Source: Thunnus maccoyii (lineage: Eukaryota > Chordata > Actinopteri > Scombriformes > Scombridae). From it: 64,000 nt of DNA. Where the stretch lies: NCBI RefSeq assembly GCF_910596095.1, contig NC_056536.1, positions 14,216,791 to 14,280,790 of the forward strand, read 5' to 3'. Of this stretch, positions 1 to 12,849 are shown piece after piece. The position numbers were made by a program, and so were the translations under genes. The notes under the pieces were generated by a model. The model saw only the letters and a list, made by a program, of their open reading frames with translations. It was not told the origin of the DNA and did no database searches. How positions within the stretch are numbered: the first letter of the stretch is position 1; each line of letters begins with the position of its first letter.

Positions 1-70
1 AACTGTATTGAGTATTTACACATTTAAAACATTTACATATTCAAAAAATATGCAAATACTCAATACAGTT
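1..70. repeat. Perfect inverted repeat (hairpin) at window edge
   Basis: Positions 1-17 are the exact reverse complement of positions 54-70, giving 17-bp arms around a 36-nt AT-rich loop. The left arm begins at the first base of the window, so the repeat may extend further out. It could be the end of a palindromic MITE; no coding potential is seen. Confidence 0.7.
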
Positions 71-180
71 TGTGAAAGCAGTTTGTTTTGGGTGTTGTTG
101 CCTTTCACACAGCTCCATGATAAAATCTTTGTTGTTTGTTGTTTGTTGTTGTTAGTCAAACGAGGGGAAAAATGAATGCA

Positions 181-230
181 GGGGTGGGGGGGTGGGGGGG
201 TAAATGAATAAGTGGGGGAGGGGGGGGGGT
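181..230 (+). repeat. G-run tract, potential quadruplex
   Basis: Several runs of 4 to 10 consecutive G are separated by single T or A bases and one short AT-rich spacer. This satisfies the usual G-quadruplex pattern of four G-runs with short loops. It is simple sequence without coding potential. Confidence 0.6.
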
Positions 231-599
231 TATCTGAAAGCTACCACAGATCTCTTTATCAAAGATGATTTTAGAGGAAAAAGTTCTTGTCTACATATTT
301 TTTAATCAAACAGTTTCATTTTGGTGGAGCAGCAACATGCAGTATTAGGATCAGAGCTTTCTTAAGATCTTCAGAGCGCACTGCTGATATCAAGATAATA
401 TAGAGTGCTTGCAGGGAAACTCAAACTTAACACGTTCCAACTCACAAGATGGCACAATGGTTCTGTGAGTTACCTTTTTGTGCAAATGTGTCAAAAGAAT
501 ACTTTTTACACTTTGCTTTCAAGAGTGAAGTAAGTGCTGACGACTCTTTTGAAGATATGTGAACTAAGACGAAATGTGCTGTAGATTGTTCTTACAGTG

Positions 600-840
600 A
601 GATATTACAAGTCACACAGAGAACTGCAAGTGTTAACATGTATTTCAAGAGCATGGGAGTACAAGATCCAGTTCATGATGTAATCAACCACCGAAAAGTA
701 TGTAGACACATGAACATTACACCCAATACATTACCCATTACAAAACTAAGGGGTCCAGCCCGAACCACAAATAACAACCCCAGACAAAAACTACACATAA
801 AGATAGGGGTGTCCACATACTTTTGACCATATAGTGTCAC
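600..840. mobile_element. Fragment of a Tc1-like DNA transposon (terminal part)
   Basis: The block ending near 835 contains the phrase TCCACATACTTTTGACCATA followed by TAGTGTCAC, which I recognise as the terminal-repeat style of fish Tc1/mariner-type elements. No transposase frame remains and I could not place a matching opposite end, so this is probably a deleted or non-autonomous copy. Recognition is from memory of teleost repeats. Confidence 0.45.
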
Positions 841-2100
841 AGTTCGAAAAGTACTTTCACTTAAACTGATTGAGAGGTTTTTAATACAGGGGTTAAACTT
901 GAATTAATGTTTTCTGATGCTGTTAAAGATTATTTACACCAATATAAAACATTTATATTACATTTATATATATTTATAAAACAGTAACATTTACCATTAA
1001 CCCAGAAATGGACTAGATTGCAACCACTAGGCTGTTCTTCATTTTACAGATTCCATCTATGAAAGAGTGATTAATCTAGCAGTTACCTGTTAAGATCACA
1101 TTTATTTACTGTTAGTCAACTGCAGCAAAATTGTGATCTGCTCTGAAAAAATTCTTGCCCTGACAAGTCTTGCTTGTCTGTTAACCCTCTGGCTTCTATT
1201 TTATCCCCAGAATAAAACATCCTGTTTTATGAGAGCACTGGGACCAGCCTTTTGTAAACAGACAAACAAAACCAAAAGTTTACAGATGGAAAGAAACTGT
1301 AACATATATGTTATAGAGTGTAGCAGCCAAAATTAGAATATGTTATCAATGAGGCCTCGTAAATTCAGAATGGAACATGAGAATTTCTGGTTTGGTTAAT
1401 GCCAAACCACAGCTATAAATGAGTACAAGAACCCCTATCAGCTGGATATATAGTGACTTAGCAGCTGACAAAACAAAACAAACAAAAAAACCTCACAACA
1501 GGGCTTAGTTTCAAGAGCTTTCGATCCTCTTCAATTTACATTTTTCTTAGCACTTAAAGGACCTCTCTGGGTTGGATTTAAGTTAAGGTTAAAAGTTCAT
1601 TCTTCACTTTTTAATGACAAAAAGTTTCACCACAGAGTCCATTGTAGAAATCAAATCATCCAAGTGAATCAACAGCAGTTTCAGTTCAGCTTTTTCAACA
1701 TAGTAAAGCTGTGGACTGTTTGATTTAGGCGGTTGTCAGTTGAGTCTGGTGACTGGGGACTGCAACACATGTATTTCAACATTTACATAAAATGAGTTGG
1801 CCTACAACAGTTGGCATATTAGCCTACATGTTAGAAATAATTAAAATTAGGTGAAATTGTTCATCAGTTATTTTGTACAGAGTTGAGTAACTAATAAAGG
1901 CCTAAATCCAAAGGTGCCTATTTGTGCTGAGAAAAATGTGGCATTAATAAGGCAAAAATGTCTAGATGACCACTTTTAGGCTTGTACTTAAAAAAAGAGG
2001 TGATTTTTTTATTATTTCTACCTCAAGGGAGGCACCTTTTTAAAAAAAAAGAAAGAAAGAAAATAAATTGCTTAAGGCCTTATTTTAAATAGCCTAAATT
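841..2100. other. Intergenic DNA, no gene recognised
   Basis: AT-rich sequence with short A-runs (for example near 2041-2060). Only short frames with no recognisable protein similarity are present. Confidence 0.6.
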
Positions 2101-2159
2101 AAATAAACATACTCGCCCCTAGCCTGCGCCTGCGCAGTGATACATCACCGTTGGTTTAG

Positions 2160-2410
2160 CTTCACGTGGGCTCGTGCTACAGGGCGGTGCTCGTGGTGCG
2201 AAGTCAAACAAACTACCAAACGAGCCGGTACATCCTGCAATCTCATTGGCTGGCGTAACGGTACGTCACTTACGTCAGCAGCGTCCATTCGCTATAAGAT
2301 GAAGCAGCACGGGTGGCTGTTAGGTATCGACCAAGTGTCAAATCTTTGTCGTCACACTCACATTGCCACATTTTTTAAGGAACGCGCTAGTACTTTTACT
2401 TGTGCTCACG
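2160..2410 (+). promoter_or_regulatory. srm: srm promoter and 5' UTR region
   Basis: Immediately upstream of the spermidine synthase start codon the composition becomes GC- and CpG-richer. Visible sites are a perfect E-box CACGTG at 2163-2168, an inverted CCAAT box (ATTGG) near 2244-2248, two CRE-like octamers TACGTCAC (2262-2269) and TACGTCAG (2271-2278), and a weak TATA-like TATAAG at 2293-2298. CACGTG is the MYC/MAX-type site, and polyamine synthesis genes are known MYC targets in mammals. Use of these sites in this fish is inferred. Confidence 0.5.
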
Positions 2411-4447
<2,037 letters not shown>

Positions 4448-5532
4448 CCAGCAACAACAGACCACACTGTTCATCCTCTACCTGGCCCTCAGACCACAGA
4501 CGTACAACCTTGTTCTACGGCTTCTTCACCTCCTCAGTAATCGGCACCGTTCAGCTCCATCGAAGAGAGTAACCTCCGAATGATTTTATGTGTGGAGGCA
4601 ACTAATTATCGGTGGGTGGGAACGTGGAAAGTTCTGATGTTTTCCTCCTTCCAGTCTTACACACTCTTGGTGTTTATTTATTTTTCTGATGTATTTGGTT
4701 TTTCATTTTTAATCTGTAATTGTCTTTATCAGCATTTTGTGGAGAGCAATTTAATGGGTTAGGCTGCGTGGGAAGAGCATGGCCCTCAAACCTGACCTCA
4801 CTCTGAAACAATGTACTGTTTATTGGATTCACTGCATCTACACTTTGTGCAATATATATTACATACCATATAGAGTATGTATATGTAATGTATGGCTGCA
4901 CTTTTATTGGTAATGTTTAATTTCCGTTTGTGCTCATAGGAAAATACACAATTGCCATCTGTCATGACTGTATATTCAGAATAACAATATGTCCTCTACA
5001 CGAACCCTATAGTGCCTGAAATTGGTTGTTCATTGTTAAAATAGAAAACTTGTTCTGTGTCTATCATAGTGTACCAGGCAGGTAGTTTCCAAGATGAAAG
5101 CTTGAGTCTCAAGAGTTGACGAAATTGTCCCTTTAAAATATCACCAATCTTTGACCATCAGGCTGATATGGAATACTTTAATCTCACTGTTACAATTCGA
5201 ATTATGTAAAAATTAAGTATGGCATTGAAGCTTTGTGATGCAGGAAATGTCTTAAAGATGCAAATTCATTATGCAATTATAACTTGCAGTATTGGGTATT
5301 GACTAGCCTACTGGTAGTAAGCTTGTACTTTAAGCCTGTATGCTCAGTCTTACTGCAGGATGCTGTTAATTTCTCATAATGGAAATCTTATGTTTCAGTG
5401 TGGTGTTTGTTTAGCTAACATCAAACATCTTATGTTATGATCTATTAGTTGTAAATCCACATTGAATCTTTGTTGAGAAATGGTGTCATACCTGAGCAAT
5501 GAAAATTTGTTTTGATAAGAATTATGAACTGT

Positions 5533-5538
5533 AATAAA
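5533..5538 (+). promoter_or_regulatory. srm: Polyadenylation signal for srm (candidate)
   Basis: A canonical AATAAA lies about 1.1 kb after the srm stop codon. The DNA between 4448 and 5533 has no recognisable coding sequence and is best read as a long 3' UTR. An earlier site cannot be excluded. Confidence 0.5.
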
Positions 5539-5559
5539 TTGGTAACATAAAATGGTTGA

Positions 5560-6310
5560 TTGAGATCTGTGTGTTTTTTAGCCACTGAGGGGTTAAATGA
5601 TGACTAGATGTAAGACTACATTATAATTCATGTAGTTCTGATTTCAAATTGTGGTATCTTTAAAGGGTGTGGTACTTAAACATTTGATAGCAGAATAATT
5701 ATTCCCCACTGGTTTCACTCTGGTTGGCTACGGGAAAAGTCTATCTGTACACTCACTTATCTTCAGTCTTTACTGCATCACATTACCATGAAATGCAGGT
5801 CAATGGGTGATGTGTTTAAAAAGAGCTATTTCAGCTGCTGTTCACTGTAAATTACAAACCCTGTAAATTGTTATACTGGGGACGTCTAATCGCAGTTTCA
5901 GTATTCAGACACAAGATGGCATCCTTTAATCTGTTACGTAAAGGCAGTTTCACATATTGTAGAGGTGTAAGGGAATGCATTTAAATAATACTGTTAGCCA
6001 AAGTTCACTTTTAGATATATTCATAGAATATATCTTTATAAATTAGGATTCCTTGGAATAATAATTCTCCATGTCCTCATCAAATTGTTCAGATCAGTCA
6101 GTGTTTCACAACGTGAAGTGTCACTGTTGCCCTCAGTTGCATCAACTCTAGTTATTGTTATGTGAGACCTCAGAGCTCACTGGTTTTGTGACCAACCTTC
6201 AACAATGCAGCACATTATTGTCATACTGCCTGTACAGGCCTGTTTGGGGGCTTTACTGTTAGCTGCACTGCAACATTGTTCATGTTCACAAAAGAGACCT
6301 TCATGTCATT
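5560..6310. other. Intergenic DNA, no gene recognised
   Basis: AT-rich intergenic DNA between the srm 3' end and the first repeat block. I see no exon, RNA gene or clear repeat. Confidence 0.6.
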
Positions 6311-6315
6311 TTTTT

Positions 6316-7280
6316 ATTTGTACAGCCCGATATCACAAATCACAAATTTGCCTCAGGGGGCTTAACAGTCTGTACAGCAATACATCATTCCCTGTCCTTA
6401 GACCCTCAAAAAAAACCTCAAAAACCCCTTTAACTGGGAAAAAAAAATGGAAAAAAAACCCAGGAAGAGCAACAGAGGAGGGATCCCTCTCCCAGGACGG
6501 ACAGATGTGCAATAGATGTGTATATAGAATAGAACACAAATTACAGAATACAGCATTTAACAGGATAACAAAATTATAATGGATTTATAATATATATGAA
6601 GAATGTGATGAAGAGGATGCCAAGCAGCTTCCAGGTGCCACCAGAACAGAATAAGACCTGAACCACATGACCCCCATCAACATGGAGACATGGCAGGAGG
6701 ACAGACTACACATGCACATAAGGGGGAGACTCACATCACACCATTCACATACACGGGAGAAGAGACAAGAAAAGACATTATTCACACAGGAGAGAGAAGG
6801 ATAAAGACATGAGGTGAGGCTGAAGTCCTGCAGGAAGGGAGAACCAGATCCAAAACCTCTGGAAATGGCACCGACAGCTAGGGAAGCAGAGCTGTTCCAG
6901 GATGGGTGCTGATGCAGCAAGAGATGCCTGAGAGACACAAGAGGACATGAGGAGAGAAGAGAGAGGGGCACACAGTTCAGACGCTCATGTGCTTGTGGAA
7001 CAAACAACAGAAGGTTAGAGAGATGGTTATCAGAAGAGTTGCAATAATCTATAATCTCGTCAGCAGGACAGCACATAGTAAATTAATTGAGACATAAAGC
7101 AACCCGCCATGCAGTACAAGGTAATGAAGGAATCAATTAAAGGCATCTATAATTGTAGGTAAAGGCAAAAAGATTTGTTTTAAGTTTAGACTTAAAGGAC
7201 TTAACAGACTGGGACTGTCTGACGTCAGCAGGTTATTCCATAAGAATGGGCTGATAGGAAAAGGCCCTGCCATCTGCTGA
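6316..7280. repeat. Composite teleost interspersed repeat
   Basis: From about 6316 the sequence reads as a common teleost repeat, recalled by phrases such as ATTTGCCTCAGGGGGCTTAA, CCCTGTCCTTAGACCCTC and AGGAAGAGCAACAGAGGAGG. It continues to about 7280 with purine-rich text also typical of fish repeats. A 163-codon minus-strand frame at 6585-7076 lies inside it and looks non-functional: low complexity, Ser/Leu/Cys rich and without known motifs. The class of the repeat is not certain to me. Confidence 0.55.
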
Positions 7281-7288
7281 CTTCTTTT

Positions 7289-7589
7289 TAAAGGACTAGT
7301 GCGTAGGATTTAGCGGCATCTAGCGGTGATGTTTCAGATTGCAATCAACTGAATACCCCTCCCATCCCCCTCCCCTTCTAAGCATATAGGAGAACCCACG
7401 GTGGCCACAAAACTCACGAAAATCGTTAAAGGCCCTCTCTAGAGCCAGTGGACCAGCCAAAAGGACCCGCTCCCAATGTAGATATAAAGGGCTCATTCTA
7501 AGGTAACGAAAACTTACTTATGAATATTACTCCATTTCTGCCAAGTCTGTTCTGTTAGATGCCATTAAATTCTACACACTGCACCTTTA
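7289..7589. mobile_element. MITE with 24-bp terminal inverted repeats
   Basis: The left end (7289-7312, TAAAGGACTAGTGCGTAGGA onward) and the right end (7566-7589, ending CACTGCACCTTTA) are reverse complements over 24 bp with a few mismatches. The 301-bp element has no coding capacity. Its interior, including GGATTTAGCGGCATCTAGCG and AGGCCCTCTCTAGAGCCAGT, matches a very abundant percomorph repeat I recall. Mobilisation by an unlinked transposase is inferred. Confidence 0.75.
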
Positions 7590-7599
7590 ACTTTGGGAA

Positions 7600-9050
7600 C
7601 ACACAGGAGCCCTGCATTTTGAGAGCGGAGAGCTCGAGATGGAATATAAAGTGGAATCTAGAATATATCCACTGTTATATTATATATCCACCTATAAATA
7701 TCTAATCTGATGTTAATGTGTTTAAACAATAATATCCATGCTGTAGTAACACATAGTTGTCTTTAAAACCCTTATTTAAGTCAAATTCAAATCTTTCCAG
7801 TTAAGTTATAGACAGATTTCCCCACCTGTCTGGTTTTACTGAATAGATAACACTCATTCAGCATAAAATCCTCAGATGATTTTTGAGTCAGTGTTCCTTT
7901 GTGATCCCTTGAGAGAGTTGTCAAGGTGGTGCTAGAGGCCATACGTGAAGTAGACACAGTGGAAATGAAGACTTCCACACACATTAATAAGATCTGGGAG
8001 CACCTATACCAGTCGACATGCTGATGTTTTCCACTGTTTGAAGTCTCTTGTGTGGCGGGACTGCAGATACTTTTAGGGAGTTGGTTGTTGTAGATTCTTC
8101 AAACACACTGAATTGCCAACATAGCCGTTTCAACAGTCAGCTAATCTTTGGATTGGCTCTGGGCCCTCTTAAGAATCAGCAGTGTATGAAGAAAGCACCT
8201 CAAAAACTGTTTTGAAAGTACAGCAAATCAATTTTGAACATATCAGCCAAGCCGTACTGGAATATAAGTTCTGTATGTTCCCTGCCAGTAGCACCGTCTG
8301 AAGACGTCACAACAATAAACTCTGCCAGTGGTGCTTTTTCAGCGATATATCTCGGGGAGGTTGAGGACGGCTTCTCAAACCACTTAAACAATTTCCTCTT
8401 AGACAAGAATGTTTTATGTTGTAATCAGTTTTGGTGAGGAGTTTACCTCATATAGACCATTATAATTGCTTTTTGCAGTTGTTTAGGTGTAACTCACACA
8501 AATCTTTTGAGCTGTGAACTAGATTTAGTAATGTTATACAGCTACATAGGAAGGCTACAATAATTAGAAATATGGCACATAAATAAGTCTTGATGTAAGC
8601 TGCGACATATGTTTTTGTGTAATTTCCATATATTACATATGTAATATATAAGAGACAAGCACCCTCAAGGTATTCATTTGTTGTTACTCTTTTTATGAAT
8701 AATACTGTAACATATGCTACTTCATTAATATTTTTAAGTTAATGTCATATAAATCATATAAACACCGTCCAGGGCAAACCTCTTGAGAACAATGTGTAAA
8801 AAAGACTAATAAAACAAAGTTAATTCACTCATTTTGAACGTGCACTGGTAGCCTGAAACAGTTTCTCACTAGCTAAATCCAAAAAGCTTAGTCAATAGTG
8901 TGAATTTAGGTGAACTGCAGCCACAGTCTACAATATATTGAAAGTCTACGATATATTGAACTGGGATAGACTGCACTATACAGAATGACATTTCAGACAT
9001 AAATATGGCTTTTTTATATAGCGCATAGAAGGGAAATGCAGATGGGTGTT
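7600..9050. other. Intergenic DNA, no gene recognised
   Basis: No exon recognised. The overlapping frames on both strands at 8200-8437 do not resemble a family I know. A perfect 22-bp AT-rich palindrome (ATATATTACATATGTAATAT plus AT) sits at 8628-8649. Confidence 0.5.
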
Positions 9051-9054
9051 AAAG

Positions 9055-10138
9055 TAAAGGAAAAACCAACATAAAGTGTCTTAGTAAGGTGTTGGGCCAC
9101 CATGTGCTGCCAGAACAGCTTCAATGCGCCTTGGCATTGATTCTACAAGTCTCTGAACTCTACTGGAGTACTCATTTGGTGTTTTGATGATGGTGGTGGA
9201 GAGCGCTGTCTAACACGTCGATTCGGGTTGAGATCTGGTAAAGGCGAAGGCCATAGCATATGATTGACATCATTTTCATACTCATCAAACCATTCAGTGA
9301 TCCCTCGTGCCCTATGAATGAGACCAATCCCATCAGGATAGAAATGTTTGGTGATCACTCAGAACAACTTTGTATTGATTTGCAGTGACCCTTCCCTCTA
9401 AGAGGACAAGTGGACCCAAAGCATGCCAGCAAAATGCCCCCCACAGCATAACAGAGCCACTAGATCCCCTCACTGTAGGGGTCAAGCATTCAGGCCTGTA
9501 CCTTTCTCTTGGTGTACGCCACACATGCACTCGCCCACTTGTTGAGAATATGGTGGATGATTCATCTGACCATACCACTTTTTTCCACATCTCACCCTCA
9601 CCAGTGCCTATGATTTTTGCACCACTGAACTCTCAAATGTGCATTCATCTTTGTAATGAGGGGTTTATGCACTGCCACCCTACTATAATATCCCTCGCTA
9701 TGTGATTGTTGGCGGCTGTTCTTGCTGATGATCTTTGTCTGTTTTTCCTTACATATCGCACTAATGCACGAGCATCAAGCTCATCAAATGTGCACTGTCG
9801 ACCACAGTTTCCGACCCTATTTACTGATGTCTTTCTCATAGATGTAAATGCAGATGTCATTTTAGTCACTATTGAAACACCAGCCAGTTGAGCAGTCTTT
9901 GTGACTGATGCTCCTGCCATCAGTGCCTCAACAATCAACCGTCTTTCAAAGTCACTTAAATCTTTTCCTCTTGCCATCTTGATACAAAATCAGAATCGAC
10001 TGGGCCTGCTCAGCGTTTTTATACATACCACAGAGCATGATTGGATGTTAATTGCTTAATTGTACCATGCAGTGCACCTGTGTAGAAGCATCTGCATTCA
10101 TTATGTTTCTCCACTCATTTATTCAGGTTTTTCCTTTA
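9055..10138 (-). mobile_element. Tc1-like DNA transposon, decayed
   Basis: Short terminal inverted repeats TAAAGGAAAAACC (from 9055) and GGTTTTTCCTTTA (ending 10138) bound a 1.08-kb element with TA at both edges, as expected for Tc1/mariner insertion. On the minus strand the transposase starts at 9977 (MARGKDLSDFERRLIVEA), with an N-terminal helix-turn-helix region. It continues in other frames through VVWSDES (9333-9590) and WPSPLPDLNPN (9143-9358), the typical catalytic-domain landmarks of this family. The protein is split over at least three frames and the middle catalytic-Asp segment is not recognisable. It is therefore a pseudogene copy, unable to make an active transposase. Confidence 0.88.
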
Positions 10139-10139
10139 A

Positions 10140-11640
10140 TATGTCAACCGTCTGTAGTGTGGTGGAGACAGATGTCCCCAACAATCAGTTATGCTAGTAA
10201 CTGTGCAACATATTAGTAACTGTGCAAAGATAAAATTTATGTCAATAAGAGACAGTTCCTCGGGGAATTCGGAAGGGGATGATCAGTAATGTCACATTTT
10301 GATTTTCTGTGTGCATTGATTGAAGGCCGCTAGGCCATGTGTATTGTGAGAAATGTGGAAACAGCTAGTTACAACTGATACATGTTAGAGAAGTTTGAAA
10401 CACCTTTTTTATTTTAGATGAATTATGTCTGGATTATTACCAAAGTGTCGAAGTCAAGCGAGGTGGAGTTTAGAAAATAAGCTCTGTGTTAGGAGGGGTT
10501 ATGAGAGGTATATAATTTAATGTTTTATGATTTTGCATTAGGTTCTTTATCCCAGGATCAGGGCCTCGGTTTGCTTTGAATTGCTCTTTATGCAGAGTAA
10601 ACCTATTCACATTGAACTCTACCAGCTTCCAGTGTATTTCTTTGAGTCTTTCTCTTATAAGTTTTGAGTTTAATGCTAAGTTGTGGGTGATCTGAAGATT
10701 TATTGGCCCATTTGAAAATTTTCCCACAACAGTAGTTTAACAGGTTTTAAAAACACATTGTAATTTGACAAGCAGCATAATTTTGGGTGCAGATAAAGCA
10801 AAGTTGAACTTCACTCATAAAGTAAGCTTCAGCTCCTATTGGTGAAATAAATCATCAGTCTTTTCCCCAAACCTGCTTATACTGAACCAACAGCCATTGT
10901 TTAGTTTTTAATTTAGAAAAGCAATTAAAAATGTATGAAATTCAGTCTACTACATTTCCCATGTTAATGTAGACCAAAATTAAGCATCAGCTCCATCATA
11001 CATGTGGCACTAAATTGCTGAAGAATAATGGCTTCCATTTCCTTCTCTTTTTTTTTAATGACTATGTTTTCGGCAGTAGATTGGTGATGTGCATTTCCTG
11101 GAAACAGCTCCCCAAGTCATGGTGAGTGTCAGACCACTATTCGATTGTAATTTGCAGGTGTCAGAGAGCCACACAGAAGCACTGACAGGAATCAAATGTT
11201 GACAGAGGTAGAGTGCCAAACACTGGGATGTGTAGGTAATCAACAATAAGTCTGCTTGTGATCAGTTTCTGTTTATTTTTTGATTGTGGCTACAGGGAAA
11301 TGGGATCATTTTATCTTGTGTGTTGAGGACAGTCAGAGTACAAATCACACAGTTGATGAGTTGTGGAATTGTCCGTCCACCTTGCTTGATGAGGTCTTGC
11401 TTGAGATTCTCTGTCATAACTGTCAATACATTAGTTACATGTTGGTGTCAAAACTTTGTTTTAGCTCGACGTAACGTAGTTGCCTGCTGCAGATGTTCCC
11501 TCTGGTGAATCACACAAATACAACCGCCTCACAATTTATCAAAAAGGTTAACTGTTGAATTGTTCCATTTGTTCTGTCCTGACCTCTTCATCTCCCCTCC
11601 TCTTCCACGCTCACATACACATCCTCCCCCTAAACACACG
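10140..11640. other. Intergenic DNA upstream of cort, no gene recognised
   Basis: AT-rich sequence without recognisable exons. It borders the somatostatin-type promoter and may hold distal elements, but nothing specific is visible. Confidence 0.5.
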
Positions 11641-11676
11641 CACACATACACCCTCCGTCATACACCCACCACCCCC

Positions 11677-11713
11677 TACGTCAATGGTAGACAGGGGGGA
11701 GAGGCATATAAAA
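11677..11713 (+). promoter_or_regulatory. cort: cort core promoter: CRE half-site and TATA box
   Basis: A cAMP-response-element-like TACGTCA at 11677-11683 lies 23 bp before a TATAAAA box at 11707-11713. Transcription would start near 11738, about 210 bp before the start codon. Somatostatin promoters classically pair a CRE with a TATA box at about this spacing, so the arrangement supports the gene call. CREB control is inferred from the site. Confidence 0.65.
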
Positions 11714-11950
11714 GAGTGAGGGACTTTGGAGGTAGAGCAGAAGAAACATCAGTGGTTTCCAAGTCTTGTGACCACCAACTGCACTGCACTTTCTCCACCT
11801 CTCTCCTCTGGCTCTCTGACAGTAGTCTGAGGTGCTCAGACTCTCTCTTTCTCTCTCTCAAACACTCACTCACTCACACACTCCTGTCTCTGTGAGCCTC
11901 CTGCTCCTTTGACTGTAGCTCTGGTCCGTCACTTGCACTCCTCTCACAGC

Positions 11951-12606
11951 ATGCAGCTCCTGGTGGTGTTAGCAGCTCTCATGGGGGTTCTGTTCAGCGT
12001 TAGAGCAGCCGCCGTGCTTCCTGTGGAGGATAGGAGCCCCATCCATGTGAACAGGGTGAGGAAAATATTATTGTTCATATATAGTTCATAGGAAATTTTC
12101 TCATTATCGATAGATTTGTCCAATTCATGGTTTGAATAATTGAAATTTTAAAAAGAATTTAAAATTAAAAGTGCATGTGAAATCAGCAAGCGCATGATAT
12201 TTCTAATTGGCATTTCAACAGTCTTTAATTCAATCCAACTAATTCACACTGTCTCAAATTGAAAAGTAACTACTGAAAATAATAATAAATTCATTCAATT
12301 AAGTATAGAATTTTCACATTTTCCATCACTTTATAGACACTTAATAATATGTTTTCCTCTGTTCTGGTTTTTGGTCAGGAGTTGAGCAAAGAGCGCAAGG
12401 AGCTGATCTTGAAGCTTGTGTCTGGCTTGTTGGACGGAGCTTTAGACACCAACATGCTGCCGGGGGAAGCGGCACCTGTGGATCTTGAGGAGCCACTGGA
12501 GTCTCGTCTGGAGGAGAGGGCTGTCTACAACAGGCTATCGCTGCCTCAGCGTGACCGCAAAGCCCCCTGTAAAAACTTCTTCTGGAAAACTTTTACCTCC
12601 TGCTAA
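11951..12606 (+). CDS. cort: Cortistatin / [Pro2]-somatostatin-14 precursor
   Basis: Prepro-neuropeptide hormone of the somatostatin family, secreted and acting on somatostatin receptors (GPCRs) to inhibit hormone release. Two coding exons, 11951-12055 and 12379-12606, are joined in phase 0 and encode 110 aa, the usual precursor size. Residues 1 to about 20 form a signal peptide (MQLLVVLAALMGVLFS). The C-terminus is APCKNFFWKTFTSC after a dibasic RK at residues 95-96: the FWKT receptor core and two cysteines for the disulfide ring. Pro at position 2 instead of Gly marks the fish PSS2/cortistatin-type paralogue (also written sst2 or sst4), not sst1. Cleavage after Arg82 (LEER) would release exactly 28 residues, a somatostatin-28-like form. 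Human CORT lies beside DFFA and PEX14, both also in this window, which supports the orthology. Confidence 0.95.
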
Positions 12607-12837
12607 CAGTGCCCCAAACCGCCCCGGCTCTGCCCGTACTCTACCGTACTCCTTCCCTCCCAGCTCCACATGAACTGTAGTAGACCTCAGCTGTACATAT
12701 CATCTACACCTGTCAGACATGCAGCATCGATGGACTTCACTGAGACAGTGTGTCTGTTTGAATATTAATTATTTCTGTATTTAATTATGTATACAATGTA
12801 TGTATTTATGTATGTAACAGTTTCTTTCAGGGTCAAT

Positions 12838-12843
12838 AATAAA
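12838..12843 (+). promoter_or_regulatory. cort: cort polyadenylation signal
   Basis: AATAAA lies 232 bp after the stop codon and fits a short 3' UTR. Confidence 0.7.
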
Positions 12844-12849
12844 GCATGG

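Noticed and set aside
6585-7076. 163-codon open frame on the minus strand.
   Set aside because: It lies wholly within a fish interspersed repeat, is Ser/Leu/Cys rich and has no recognisable domain.
8200-8437. Overlapping frames of 67-68 codons on both strands.
   Set aside because: No family similarity that I recognise and no splice context; kept only as unexplained.
11560-11895. 111-codon frame just upstream of cort.
   Set aside because: It covers the promoter and 5' UTR, including the TATA box, and is made of CT/CA simple sequence.
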